A stretch of DNA of 64,000 bases from Heligmosomoides polygyrus polygyrus (Eukaryota > Nematoda > Chromadorea > Rhabditida > Heligmosomidae): the NCBI GenBank assembly GCA_947396885.1, contig OX377202.1, positions 84,858,408-84,922,407 on the forward strand, in the 5' to 3' direction. Shown here piece by piece: positions 32,526-42,849 of this stretch; position 1 is the first letter of the stretch; each line of letters opens with the position of its first letter. The translations under genes were made by a program, and so were the position numbers. The notes beneath the pieces were generated by a model. That model saw nothing but the letters and a program-made list of their open reading frames with translations. It had not been told where the DNA came from and did not search any database.

Positions 32526-33249
32526 GTAGAAGGAGAACTCGCCTTCGGTTTACCAAGGCCGGCCGGATATCCTTCAACTTTTTCATCATTTCTTCAATTT
32601 CTATGCAGTACTTCTCTGCCGTGATGGATTCACCGGGAGGGAGGAGGCTGTGATGAATAATTCCCAGCGAACACCACCATACTGTCACCATTACTTTCTT
32701 TTGGTGTAATTCTGGCTTCGCAAAAACCTTGGGGCTCTCATCGCTGTCCACCCACTGTGCCGATCGTCGCCTGTTGTCGTACATTATCCATTTCTCGTCA
32801 CAGGTTACGATGCGATCAAGGAATGGGTCCGTTTCGTTCCGTAGAAGCAGTGCGGACGAGATCTCATATCGTCGGTTTCTTTGCTCCTCAGACAGCTCGT
32901 GAGGCACCCACCTTTCCAGCTTTTTGGTCTTTCCAATTTCCTTCAGATGCCGGGCAGCTGTGTTGTGACTGACGCCAAGAAGCTTCGCTATCTCTCTGAT
33001 ACCTTTGTGTGGATCCTCCTCTACCACATCTCTCAGCTTGTCCTCATGTCCATCACTATGCCTCCCACGACCTTCATGTTCTTCCAAGCTCTCATCTCCA
33101 TTCCGGAACTTCTGATACCAACGATACGCCGCCCGAATTGTGGAACATCCTTGACCGAATGCGGCGTTGATCTTCTCGTCCGCCTCCTTAGCTGTAGTGC
33201 CCAGCTTGAATTCATACAAGTAAATGCCTAGAATTACCCTTTTGTCCAT
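32526..33249 (-). pseudogene. Mariner transposase, N-terminal two-thirds
   Basis: From MDKRVILGIYLYEF (ATG 33247-33249) the frame runs about 240 residues. It has the first helix-turn-helix (AAFGQGCSTIRAAYRWYQKF), NGDESLEEHEGRGR, the second helix-turn-helix (EIAKLLGVSHNTAARHLKEI), WVPHELSEEQRNRR, and FLDRIVTCDEKWIMYDN with the first catalytic Asp. It ends at LVNRRRVLLLQ, just where HDNARPH (second Asp) would follow; the next codons belong to an inserted repeat. Related mariners encode about 340-350 residues. A GTGAGT donor at 33307-33312 and TTTTTTGCAG at 33250-33259 define a 63-bp intron directly before the ATG, which is unusual for mariner. Confidence 0.85.
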
Positions 33250-33442
33250 CTGCAAAAAAGTCAATAAAACTCTAAAGTTTTCCCACTTTTACATAGAATG
33301 TTAAGTACTCACCGGTAGAGCAAAGTTTGCGTTTCTAAATGATATGCCATATGTTACTTTTTGTTCTTGATCAAACGCGTAAAGACGCGCCAAAAAATGG
33401 CGCGAGCCAGTGCCATTTAATTCGTTACAACCTAGTAAATTG

Positions 33443-34966
33443 CTGTAAAATTATCAGTATAACATAAGAATGTGAAGACCGAGGCGAACCAATAGTACCG
33501 ATCGCCGAACGGCACTGTGCAGTCCCCTATGATTGGCATAGTACCGCTGGGTCTCGCACCCAGGTGCGAGAAGGCCTCGATCGGGCGCGGGTGAAGCACG
33601 CAGAGCCTAGGTCGAGTCGAACGCTGCCCAGAACTCGACCTCGGCAAAAAAGGCGCAAAATGTCGGATCTTTTCAAACTTTATAAAACTATGTTGTTGGG
33701 AAGCGCTTCCAATGGTGAGAAGTGCTGTCTTAAGTATTTCAGGAACTGACTGACGTGGAGTCCTAAATTTTGAAAACAAAATGGGATCAGGAAATTGTAT
33801 ATTATCCTCGAGTTTAGACACCTGAAAAATTATATTAGAGTGAGCTCTTCCTACCTTGCCCGTATCAGGGCCACGCTAACCTATTTTGCGCAGAAAAGAT
33901 TTCAGCACACTCTCTTCTGTCCTTAGAAAGTTGCAGTACGCAAAAGGTTGTGAAAAAACGTTGCTGAAGGTGGAACGCAGTGGATTTGTGACTAGCAAAA
34001 TTATCCTTTTTTCATGTCAAAAATAGGCCATTTGCAATTCTCCTACGTGCTTTAGAGTTCAGAGCAAATTTCAACTTTGTAACCTCCTTTTAAACAAAGT
34101 TACAGCACCTGTTACACAGAAAAAGTTCATTGTTGGTTAACAATAGAGAACTGGTAGGGGAATGCGAAATCTGGACATTTATCCAGATATGATACCTTTT
34201 CTAAGTCGATATAGCTGCAAAGAGATTTTCAGTAATACAAAATTAGCTATTCCCTGTGCGAGTGGTAGCGCAACTGGAGGATATCCCGGCTGTCGCATGC
34301 TGGAGACTCGAAATTCTCGGACTGGGCGTCCTCCGAACCATCCAAACCTTCAACCTTCAAAAATTGGATAACCAGTGTCCTAGGCTTGTCTAGCAAGTAC
34401 AAAACACTGTCTTATACATAACCGCTATTTATAGTGTGGACCAAGAATAAATTCAAATCTTTTCAACGATATCTCGCAAATGTAATATGCATGGTGCGTC
34501 CCTTTAGGAATTTTCATCTATTGTGCATGCTCTTCCTTGATGAGGCCCGATGAAGTCAGTTGTCCGCAGTACTAGAAGACAAAAGACAAATGTTGTTTGC
34601 CCTTATCAGAATAATCGAAAAAATAAAAAATAATTTAGAGTAGAATAATATATCTACGGTGTTATAAGTTTCTCCATCTACAGAATTTTTCCTAAGTAGG
34701 ACCTACTGTGAACGCCCTCTCGCTACTGAGTATCCCCTGGCGCATTGGAAAAAATAGCGGTAAAAATGGAGTAGCGAAAAATGTTTTTGCGGCACTGGGT
34801 AGATCTCGTCGAAGAGATAACAACGGTGTGAGTTTTTCAAAAAGGATGAATATCAAGAGGGCTACAGCAAAAGAACAGAAAGAACGCGGAAAACGCGCCT
34901 ACCGCAGCACCCTTTTTCAAATCCTTATGGTGGGTATTGTATGTGGTGACAATGAAGCAGAATTAT
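33443..34966 (-). repeat. Right arm of the 12-kb inverted-repeat unit
   Basis: The inverse of 22653-24228. It carries the mirrored anonymous frame (33432-33821, MSKLEDNIQFPDP...) and the mirrored tRNA-like segment. It is separated from the mariner TIR at 33432 by about 10 bp. A short inverted piece of the arm (CTGGGTAGATCTCGTCGAAG at about 34797) recurs outside it at 35060-35081. Confidence 0.85.
34255..34350 (+). repeat. tRNA-like segment within the right arm
   Basis: GAGTGGTAGCGCAACTGGAG is an A-box-like D-arm sequence, followed about 35 bp later by GAGACTCGAAATTCTC. This is the mirror copy of 23320-23420. The fold is too poor for a working tRNA. Confidence 0.35.
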
Positions 34967-35950
34967 TTTCCTGATCACACCGCTTTCTATATCTATAGTG
35001 CTCAATTATTTTGAAATCCATAATTGCATAGGTTAATACCGTTGTTATCCGTTGTTATCTCTTCGACGAGATCTACCCAGTGTAAGAGCGATAGAACTAC
35101 TAATCGGAACATAGCGTGGAGAGTTCGCGATGGATAGCTTTGTTCGAGCCCAGGCATGAAAGCTCCGAGATTAAAAGCACTGATTACAGGCAGCAAAAGG
35201 ACGGCGGCTGGAAGACGAGACATTCGACAAGGGAACGAGCCGAGGAGCGCTCGCTTACAGACCTCGAGCCCGGCGACGGGCTCAACCCTATAGCTGATGC
35301 CCCCCAGACCGATTCATTCTCCTGTTGTGACTCGTTGCCCCTCATATTCATATACACATGTGCGATTCTCCAACAAATTGTGCTAGTAGTCTCATGTGCT
35401 CGTTGTGTAACCTCTTATCATATTTTTTTCTACTTTGCAGGTAGAAACCTCGAATACATTACAAAGAGAATCTAGTCCCAATAAAGAACAATGTGTGGAG
35501 AGAGAAGGGGACTGTACAAGAAAGGACCAGCTGTCACTACTTTTTTATGAATTTGTCACCTGCATAGTCCCAGATAGTGGAATGAAAAGTGGTGGGAACA
35601 AGGTCGCTACAGTTTGCTTTTCGCGAAAAGTAGAAGATGCGTCCTTTTTTGGCCTCAGTGTCAGCTACCTCCTTCACTCAGTAACTCGTTTGCGATGTTA
35701 GAATTACAATTGAACTTATCCACAGTGAACGAGAAGGAATGCCGGTGTTTGCTGTGAGCAGTTGTTCCGTCGGCTACCATGACAATGCCCTCCGGCTTCC
35801 TTACCCTTTGTTTTTTTCCAAAGTTGCTCTGGTTCTCTCCTCTCTGTTTCAGATGCGGGCTTAGGGAGAACGGACCTATATAAGAAAAGAAGGACTCGCG
35901 AGGACGATCACCCGGACTCGAATATGTACAAGACACACGGCTGTGTCCAG
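34967..35950. other. Intergenic, no gene supported
   Basis: The minus frame 35661-35957 (HLKQRGENQSNFGKKQ... VMVADGTTAHSKHRHSFSF) has coding-like composition and could be a terminal exon of a minus-strand gene, but no splice site or family confirms it. The frame 35116-35475 shows nothing recognisable. Confidence 0.3.
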
Positions 35951-35986
35951 TATACATTGGATCCGATCGAAAATCTTCGGATAGTT

Positions 35987-36196
35987 GGATGATCCGGATA
36001 AGGGCGATTTTGCGGACCCCGGATTTTTGGATGATTCGAATAACGGCGATTTTGCGGATCCCGGATTTTTGGATGTTTCGGATAAGGGCGATTTTGCGGA
36101 CCCCGGATTTTTGGATGATTCGGATAAGGACGATTTTGCGGACCCCGGATTTTTGGATGATTCGGATAATGGCAATTTCGCAGAGACCGGATTTCG
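35987..36196 (+). repeat. 42-bp minisatellite, five units (array 1)
   Basis: Units start GGATGATTCGGATAAGGGCG and end CCGGATTTTT, at 35987, 36029, 36071, 36113 and 36155. The 42-bp period keeps three frames open, producing 14-residue repeat peptides (DDSDKGDFADPGFL) that I regard as by-products. Confidence 0.9.
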
Positions 36197-36199
36197 GAT

Positions 36200-37990
36200 A
36201 TCCGAATCGGATATCCGACTCATTAAGGCAAGATACAGTTTATCAGAATTTTAGCGTTCTTTAAAGAGGAATCTGTCCCTCAATAACAGCAGCAGTGCGT
36301 GTATCGAAAGACTCTCACTTCTCGTCAAGGAAGGAAACATCAAAGAGCTGGATCATTACAATCAGGGATGGGCGAAAACTCCGTTTCCATGTTTCGAATT
36401 TCGGTTTCCGGCCGTTTTTAGTCCTTCCGTTCCGTTCCGTGTTCCACTCTTTTTTGTGCCCGGAAGACGGAACGGTGACTCATCACTCACTGATTGCTTG
36501 CTTTGCAGTGCCTTCATTCACCTCTTGAACATAACCTAAAGGCTGAAGAAAGAGATTAACTATGCGTTTGTGATTGTGTTTCTTTCAAAGCAATGGTGCA
36601 TCCTGATGTCGAAACAGTAACCAAATTGGATTCTTTTTCTGTTCTTGAAAAGATGTACTGTCGAATAGCGTAGGTCCACAAAGGTTCCATGAGTGTTTGA
36701 GTAAAGGATCAAACTCCTTATCCGGAGTAGCTTATATTTTTCCTCGTAATCGTAGGTGTGGCCTGGAGCACCAAATCTAGATCAGTGTTCTATAAACACT
36801 CTCAGGCTGCTAACAATGCGCTCCATAAGGACATTGGATCTATCCTAGTCGGAGGAGGTCATGCGGTGTCTTGTCTCTCCAATCCCCTCCTCCGAGTGTG
36901 TTTCAGAGCTTCAGCTGCTGCCAAATGATATAATGGTACCCATGCGAACTCAGAGCGTGGGTGTCGCGTCGTGAATGCTGAACCCAACTGTAACCTTGAC
37001 TCCGCTCCCTCCTAAATGGGATAGACCTGGAACATTCAATAAGACCGGTTAAGTGCTACGAGTGGCAAAATCTCTGACATCTTTCTCGTCAGCTGGGTTG
37101 ATTGCGTTTAAAATACTTTTTTCCTATTTACAGAGAGATTTCGCACAAACTTCGATTTGTTACACTAGTAATGTTTGAAAATTCATCTTAGTAGCAATAC
37201 AAATACAAGGATTTTTTATTGTTATACGTTGCTGAAAAGGAGTCGCATGCTGCCTTGCCCGTTATCCAAATTCGATAACGGCAACTCAATTATTACTACC
37301 ATTACGGATATATGTATGTTTATGAAAAATTAGACGAAGTAATAAGTTTTGAATCATTTCCGTTTCGGCGTTTCGTATTTCGGTTTCCGCCCATTTTTGA
37401 GCCCTTCCGTTCCGTATACCGTCTTCCGCTTTTCTTTAAAAAAATTCCCTCACATCCCTGATTCCAAGATGAATTATTCTAAGATCCGAGCTTTCCAAAA
37501 TGCCATTATCAAATAACGCAAATTGGGTCGGGAACGGGTCACCATGTATTCAGCACTTTTCTCCTTCATAAGAAGGCAGATGAATGTCGAACATCAGAAA
37601 TGGTCTAACACAGTTCATCAAGCGGTAGACACACAAGTGTTGAATAACTGTTTTAATTTCATGCAGCACAAAGTGCAGTATGGAGCTGTTCTACATGGTG
37701 ACCCCCTCGACCCAATTTGCGCCGAATGCTGTGCAATGTGAAACAGCGAAGTGCGGATCAGAGTACGTGCTTAATCCCGTCTCTCCTTCAGTCCCCGTTC
37801 TTCTTGCCCCCCAGCAGCGCAACATGATGTTTGAGGAAACAGATGCCAAGATCGACGTCACGCTCAGCAGCGTGCTAACTGTATTCAACGTCATTACGAC
37901 ACTACTTTACAGTGGGGCGCGAAAACGTATGACTCAGCAGCGTGCCCGCCCGCGAAACTCGTTATGAATGCACTTTTATTCGAGATGCCC
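36200..37990. other. Interval between minisatellites, no gene supported
   Basis: 36836-36860 carries the GGATCTATCCTAGTCGG dispersed motif. 36375-36470 and 37355-37445 share TTTCGGTTTCCG and TCCTTCCGTTCCGT text, a diverged direct repeat. The plus frame 37680-37967 (MELFYMVTPSTQFAPNAVQ...) has even composition but no family match. Confidence 0.4.
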
Positions 37991-38072
37991 GATTTCAAAA
38001 TGAAGCGAGGAAATTGAACGCGTTATCGGAAATTATCCGATTTTTTCCGAATCATCCAGGGTCCGGATAATT

Positions 38073-38282
38073 GGATGATTCGGATAATGGCAATTTCGCG
38101 GACCACGGATTTTTGGATGATTCGGATAAGGGCGATTTTGCGGGCACCGGATTTTTGGATGATTCGGATAAGGGTGATTTTGCAGACCCCGGATTTTTGG
38201 ATGATTCGGATAAGGGCAATTTCGCAGTGGCCGAATAATTGGATGATTCGGATCGGAATACCCGAATCGGATATCCGAAAAT
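38073..38282 (+). repeat. 42-bp minisatellite, five units (array 2)
   Basis: Units start at 38073, 38115, 38157, 38199 and 38241 with the same consensus as array 1 and in the same orientation, although the flanking TIR-like ends are inverted. It is followed by the palindromic CGAATCGGATATCCG. Confidence 0.9.
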
Positions 38283-38934
38283 GATTCATTCGGATCCAAT
38301 GTATAGTTCCAGGAATCCGGCCAGTCTTCTCAGCATCGCGATTCTCCTTCTTCCAACGACTATCCCGGAGGTGATACTTGCCCCAGTGCCTTGTGATCTT
38401 TTGACGTACAGTGCTGATGTGCTTCATGCTGTTCTGCATGGTTTGCCGACTCATTCATTCCATTTCTTATGACGCGTTGGAAGTAAACGAAGAAATACGA
38501 ATGTTTAGAGATTATAAACGATGTATGACCAGACGATGTAAATTTAAGACTATTACTGTGCTATTTAGTAACTTTTGTCAGTGGGTAACTGAATCTCATA
38601 TGGCAATAACAGGAAACTGTAAACAAACATGTAGGCAAATTCGGCTCCATAAGGAACCATTGAATGCAAGCAGTAGGAGATCAACTTATTGAAAATATAA
38701 AGCCATGTATGTATGTATAAATATAATGGCCTTTTAAGAGTAGAGAGTTATCCGACGAGAGACGTTTAGAGGATAGAGCCGAAATGAGGCACAATTACTA
38801 TTGTTGTTAACTGCCACTGTTATTGTTATTTTTGTCGGTCTTGTTGCGATTATATAATTTAATGCTGATAATACTGAGAAAATTGCAGATTTGTAAATTA
38901 TCCTATTTAATCATGGAGTAGTGGTCCTTCCTAC

Positions 38935-39356
38935 CTGTTTGTCCTCAATCTCGGAGAAATCCCGAATCAGTTTGCCATTAGGAGTGTAAAGCCGCTTGGC
39001 TCCGTAAGGCAAGTCGAGTTTCTCACTGAAATTGTTAAGTAACAGAGAAGATGTCATTCCCTTCTAGAATTTGGACTTACCTTATTACAGATAACAGGTG
39101 CTCTAGATCTCGAATGTAGCGGCGATTCACGACGAACTGAATACACCCATTACTGCTGCTGTATTACTGCTGCCTTAGCAGAAACTTTTTAAAGACAAGC
39201 CTTTGATCCTTGGTGGTATGGATCGCCATTCTTAAAAACCCTTATGGTCTTCACGCCATAGGCCGTCGTGGAGTGCGAGGAAGCTCCGGATGAAAATGAG
39301 TTCGAGAGCGAGGTGTCAATTGGTCGTCGAACACTGCTACTGCGTTCCTTCGTCAT
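38935..39356 (-). CDS. Doublecortin-domain protein, first three exons
   Basis: Minus-strand exons: 39201-39356 (ATG 39354-39356), 39081-39136 and 38935-39025, joined in frame to 101 codons. Residues 36-50 read KTIRVFKNGDPYHQG, then FVVNRRYIRDLEHLL, then EKLDLPYGAKRLYTPNG (72-88) and IRDFSEIED. This is the order of a doublecortin (DCX) domain: the basic first strand with N-G-D, the helix, and the P-x-G-A-x-x-L-Y-T-x-x-G loop. DCX domains bind tubulin and microtubules. Introns are 64 and 55 bp. The first has a GC donor (AAG|GCTTGT) with a TTCAG acceptor; the others are GT-AG. Exon 3 ends at a GTAGGA donor, and later exons, expected to begin with the domain end, were not found in the window. The start is inferred from the first in-frame ATG. 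Confidence 0.8.
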
Positions 39357-39829
39357 ACAATCAAGGCCGCTGGAAGAGTATTCATTTTTTGCGAAATGCT
39401 CCTTAGATGAGCTTAGACGTGGCGCAACACCATAATGTCAACAAGAAAAACTTGAAGCAGGAAAGAACATGGGAACATTAGCGAACTAATGAAACATTCA
39501 GAACAACTACTGAAAATATTGTAATAAAACATAAGTTGCATGCCGTCTACGTCTCTAAAGAACGGAACACATCTAACTACATGCCTATCCTAGTCGCTTG
39601 CAATGCATTCACTTTTCAGTGGAACTTCTCACATTGTTAACGACATCGGTGACTAGAGCCCGCAGACTGTGATCACAGCTTTTTGACCTGCTAAGATCCG
39701 TAGTACGGTTCCTTGCCAAGGCCAGATAGTGGAACCGCGGCCAGAGAGTTCAGTATAAGAGGGACAGGTAGGTTCTTAACACGGTAAACATAACAGGCCG
39801 CAGCATATAAAATAGTATTCAGTTTTTGA

Positions 39830-40957
39830 AAGCGCAGACCCCCGCTTTCTTAAAATTATAGCCTTTGTCGCGCAATTACCTCCTGCCGAGTTTTTGATCG
39901 TTTTTACAGTACAATTAATGTGGTATTCAGGTGCTCTGTTTACGTAAGTGCAAAACTAGACACAGCGCCGCGGCCGCAGCTCGTAAGATCAACGCCGAAT
40001 TTGCGGAACATTTCACTAAGGGAAGCACAATTCGGCAATGTTTCGAAAGGTTTCGATCTGGAGATGAAAGTCTCGAAGATGAAGACCGAGCTAGGCCGCC
40101 GTCACTTCTTAACGACGGTCAATTCAAAGCCATGGTGGAAGCAGATCCACTTCAAAATGGAAGGGAGCCAGCATAGCATTTCAGCCGCTACTTAAATGCG
40201 ATCGGAAAAGTGGAAAAATTGGATAAATGGATCCCGCACGAAGTGACCGCCCGGCAGATGCTGACGCGTCACGACACCTGTGTTTCGTTGAGGCTGCGCA
40301 GACTAAGGGAGCCTTTTTGGACGGGATCGTGACATGCGACGAAAATGAATCCTCTGTGACAATCGTCGTTGCTCTGCACAATGGCTGGACGAGAATCAGA
40401 GCCCCAAGGAGATGTCGAACCAAGTCTCCAATGAAGGCAATTGTGAATGGCTGGTATAGTCTATGGCATGTTCTTGAAGAATGAAGAAAATATCACAGCG
40501 GAGAAATGCTGTGCCGAAGTTGAAGTGATGCGCCTGAAGTTGGTTGAAAAACAGCCGGCTTTGGTCACTCGCAGAGCCAATCCTACTGCATGACAGCAAG
40601 CGTCCACACGCTTCAAAAGTTCTTGTCCAGAAGCGGGATGAATTAGCATACGAAACTCTGACACATTCAGCATAATCACATCTGCCCCCTACCGATTATC
40701 AATTTCTTTCAAGCATTTAGTTCGTCATGTGAGGGATAAAAAATTCAGTAACCAAGACGATGTCGAAAATAACTTATTATATTTTACTAATTCTTGTAGG
40801 TCTGATTTTCATAAAGATGGAATGTCAGAGTAATCTTCGCGTAAAAATGTACTGTACTTGTAACGGTTAATATTATTTCGATTAATAAAATTTCCTCCAA
40901 GCAAAGTTATGATCTGTCAATTTGCAGTCAAAATCGGCCATTTCATATGCAACGACC
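39830..40957 (+). mobile_element. Decayed mariner element (copy B)
   Basis: This is the same family as the copy at 10.66 kb. The right TIR (CATTTCATATGCAACGACC) ends at 40957. The left TIR is not recognisable, although the shared 5' leader (TTTTTGATCGTTTTTACAGT...GGTATTC) starts near 39885. Transposase pieces on the plus strand are FRSGDESLEDEDRARPPSLL (about 40048-40110), HFSRYLNAIGKVEKLDKW (40175-40230) and FLDGIVTCDEN (40315-40345, first catalytic Asp). Multiple frameshifts and stops follow. Inactive. Confidence 0.8.
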
Positions 40958-41422
40958 TGACAGTAGCGGAGGGGGTACGGGTTTGTAGCAGTTTGCTCGG
41001 TCCCCCGTTCTGGGGTCCTGGTCCTCCCTTGCCTGATCTTCGGCATAATCCTTATGTGTTCTATGTGTATTCATTGTTATAATGTATTGCGCATTGGGGC
41101 GATAAATGACTGAGAGAACAAATGCGTTGGTCGATTCTCTATAGCTATTATTCTAAGCGCAAGAACATCACAAAGCCATGCTTTTTTTAGGATATGTAGA
41201 AGGAACTTCTAGCCAACATCAACGAGCCTTGAAGTTGAGCGGACAAAAATAAGTGGGTGACAGGCGGCTTCACTACCTAAGTGTTGTAGTTCAAAGATCA
41301 AACCGAGGCAGAAATGATCACTAAGAAAAAGTTGTAACATTGTATTGACTATTTTACCGCAAAAAAAAAAAAGAATACGACGAAAAGGGTAATATGACCG
41401 ACTAGGAGAATGCGGAACACTA
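40958..41422. other. Intergenic, no gene seen
   Basis: No domain-bearing frame or convincing splice-bounded exon was found. Confidence 0.35.
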
Positions 41423-41517
41423 TCCTACTATATATAAAGGAGCAAGCGTGTGTCACTGTGTCACTGTGTGTGTGTGTCACACTGTCCGTCCGTCCGACTT
41501 TGAGTTGGGGCGCGGCA

Positions 41518-41822
41518 GCCGAACACGTCGGCGACCGTGCATGGCGAGCCGCAGACGTGCCGAACACGTCGGCGACCGCGCATGGCGAGCCGCAGACGTG
41601 GCGAACACGTCGGCGACCGCGCATGGCGAGCCGTAGACGTGCCGAACACGTCGGCAACCATGCATGGCGAGCCGTAGACGTGCCGAACACGTCGGCAACC
41701 ATGCATGGCGAGCCGTAGACGTGCCAAACACGTCGGCGACCGTGCATGGCGAGCCGTAGACGTGCCAAACACGTCGGCGACCGTGCATGGCGAGCCGTAG
41801 ACGTGCCGAGCACGTCGGCGGC
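41518..41822 (+). repeat. 41-bp tandem array, eight units
   Basis: The marker (G/A)A(A/G)CACGTCGGC occurs at 41521, 41562, 41603, 41644, 41685, 41726, 41767 and 41808, an exact 41-bp period. The unit includes ACACGTCGGC and GCATGGCGAGCCG. Because 41 is not a multiple of three, the apparent repeat proteins change frame each unit and are artefacts. Confidence 0.95.
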
Positions 41823-42735
41823 ACGAAACTTCAGCCCTGGGGGTAATCGAGGTCGCTGAACTCGAATTTGAAGTCGACCAATCGATATCGATCGATATTA
41901 TCGATTTTCTGAGGATGGCACTCAAGTGGCGCGAAACTTTGGCCCTGGGGGTAATCGAGGTCGCTGAACACGAATCTGAAGTCGACCAATCGATATCGAT
42001 CGATATTATCGATTTTTTGAGGATGTCGTTCGGGCGGCACGAAACTTCAGCCCTGGGGGTAATCGAGGTCGCTGAACACGAATCTGAAGTCGACCAATCG
42101 ATATCGATCGATATTATCGATTTTTTGAGGATTTTGTTCAGGCGGCACGAAACTTCAGCCCTGGGGGTAATCGAGGTCGCTGAACACGAATCTGAAGTCG
42201 ACCAATCGATATCGATCGATATTATCGATTTTCTGAGGATGGCGCTCAAGTGGCGCGAAACTTTGGCCCTGGGGGTAATCGAGGTCGCTGAACACGAATC
42301 TGAAGTCGACCAATCGATATCGATCGATATTATCGATTTTTTGAGGATGTCGTTCGGGCGGCAGGAAACTTCAGCCCTGGGGGTAATCGAGGTCGCTGAA
42401 CACGAATCTGAAGTCGACCAATCGATATCGATCGATATTATCGATTTTTGAGGATGTCGTTCGGGCGGCAGGAAACTTCAGCCCTGGGGGTAATCGAGGT
42501 CGCTGAACACGAATCTAAAGTCGACCAATCGATATCGATCGATATTATCGATTTTTTGAGGATGGCGCTCAAGTGGCGCGAAACTTTGGCCCTGGGGGTA
42601 ATCGAGGTCGCTGAACTCGAATTTGAAGTCGACCTATCGATATCGATCGATATTATCGATCTTTTGAGGATGGCGCTCAAGTGGCGCGAAACTTTGGCCC
42701 TGGGGGTAATCGAGGACGCTGAACACGAGTCTGAA
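41823..42735 (+). repeat. 108-bp tandem array, nine units
   Basis: The marker CCCTGGGGGTAATCG occurs at 41835, 41943, 42051, 42159, 42267, 42375, 42482, 42590 and 42698. All spacings are 108 except one of 107. Each full unit holds a palindrome-rich core ATCGATATCGATCGATATT. Two subtypes alternate (GCGCGAAACTTTGGC and GCACGAAACTTCAGC), which suggests duplication of multi-unit blocks. Long frames on both strands (for example 41915-42451) are open only because 108 is a multiple of three. Confidence 0.95.
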
Positions 42736-42849
42736 GTTTGTTTTTGAGGTATGAAGGTCTAAAAGTTGGGAAAAGAAGATGGTCGGAGTGTTCTCTTCTC
42801 GGGGTTTGGGGGCGAAGCCCCCAACCAGTCGGAGGCGGCCGCTAGGCCG

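Larger units (their letters stand above)
29207..33432 (-). mobile_element. Mariner element with matched TIRs, split by a 3-kb insertion
   Basis: GGTTGTAACGAAATAAATGG at 29207 matches the inverse of 33413-33432 with one difference, and both ends abut TA. The transposase N-terminal two-thirds lies next to the right end. A degenerate C-terminal tail lies next to the left end (29250-29425: SAFEDFVNSRTSDF, then in a shifted frame a typical W-Q-R-C-V-E ... FYFD ending). The two halves are separated by a gap and about 2.9 kb of unrelated repeats, so another element inserted into this mariner, in or just before the HDNARPH-type catalytic motif. Confidence 0.8.
35951..38305. mobile_element. Segment bounded by 16-bp inverted ends, with two minisatellites
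   Basis: TATACATTGGATCCGA at 35951-35966 is the exact inverse of 38290-38305, and similarity continues for about 20 bp (AAAAT.TTCGGATA). Inside each end lies a five-unit 42-bp array. The 1.8 kb between the arrays contains no recognised transposase. A truncated relative of the end and array flank lies at 47890-47960. It could be one TIR element, or two truncated copies. Confidence 0.55.
41423..42845 (+). mobile_element. Helitron-like non-autonomous element
   Basis: The proposed 5' end is TCCTACTATATATAAAGG after an A, a form common at Helitron 5' ends. The proposed 3' end has a GC-rich hairpin TTGGGGGC-GAA-GCCCCCAA (42806-42824), followed 17 bp later by CTAG (42842-42845). The base after CTAG is G rather than the expected T, and a second small hairpin (GCGGCC/GGCCGC) straddles the CTAG, so the exact end is uncertain. 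No Rep/helicase is present. The interior is filled by two tandem arrays. A diverged fragment of the second array lies at 52310-52385. Confidence 0.6.

Noticed and set aside
35985..36264. Frames encoding 14-residue DDSDKGDFADPGFL-type repeats
   Set aside because: The 42-bp minisatellite is open in several frames. The same array at 38 kb lies in non-coding context.
41461..42451. Long frames with repeated peptides on both strands (up to 262 codons)
   Set aside because: They are produced by the 41-bp and 108-bp tandem arrays. Both strands are open at once and the frame shifts at each 41-bp unit, so they are not genes.
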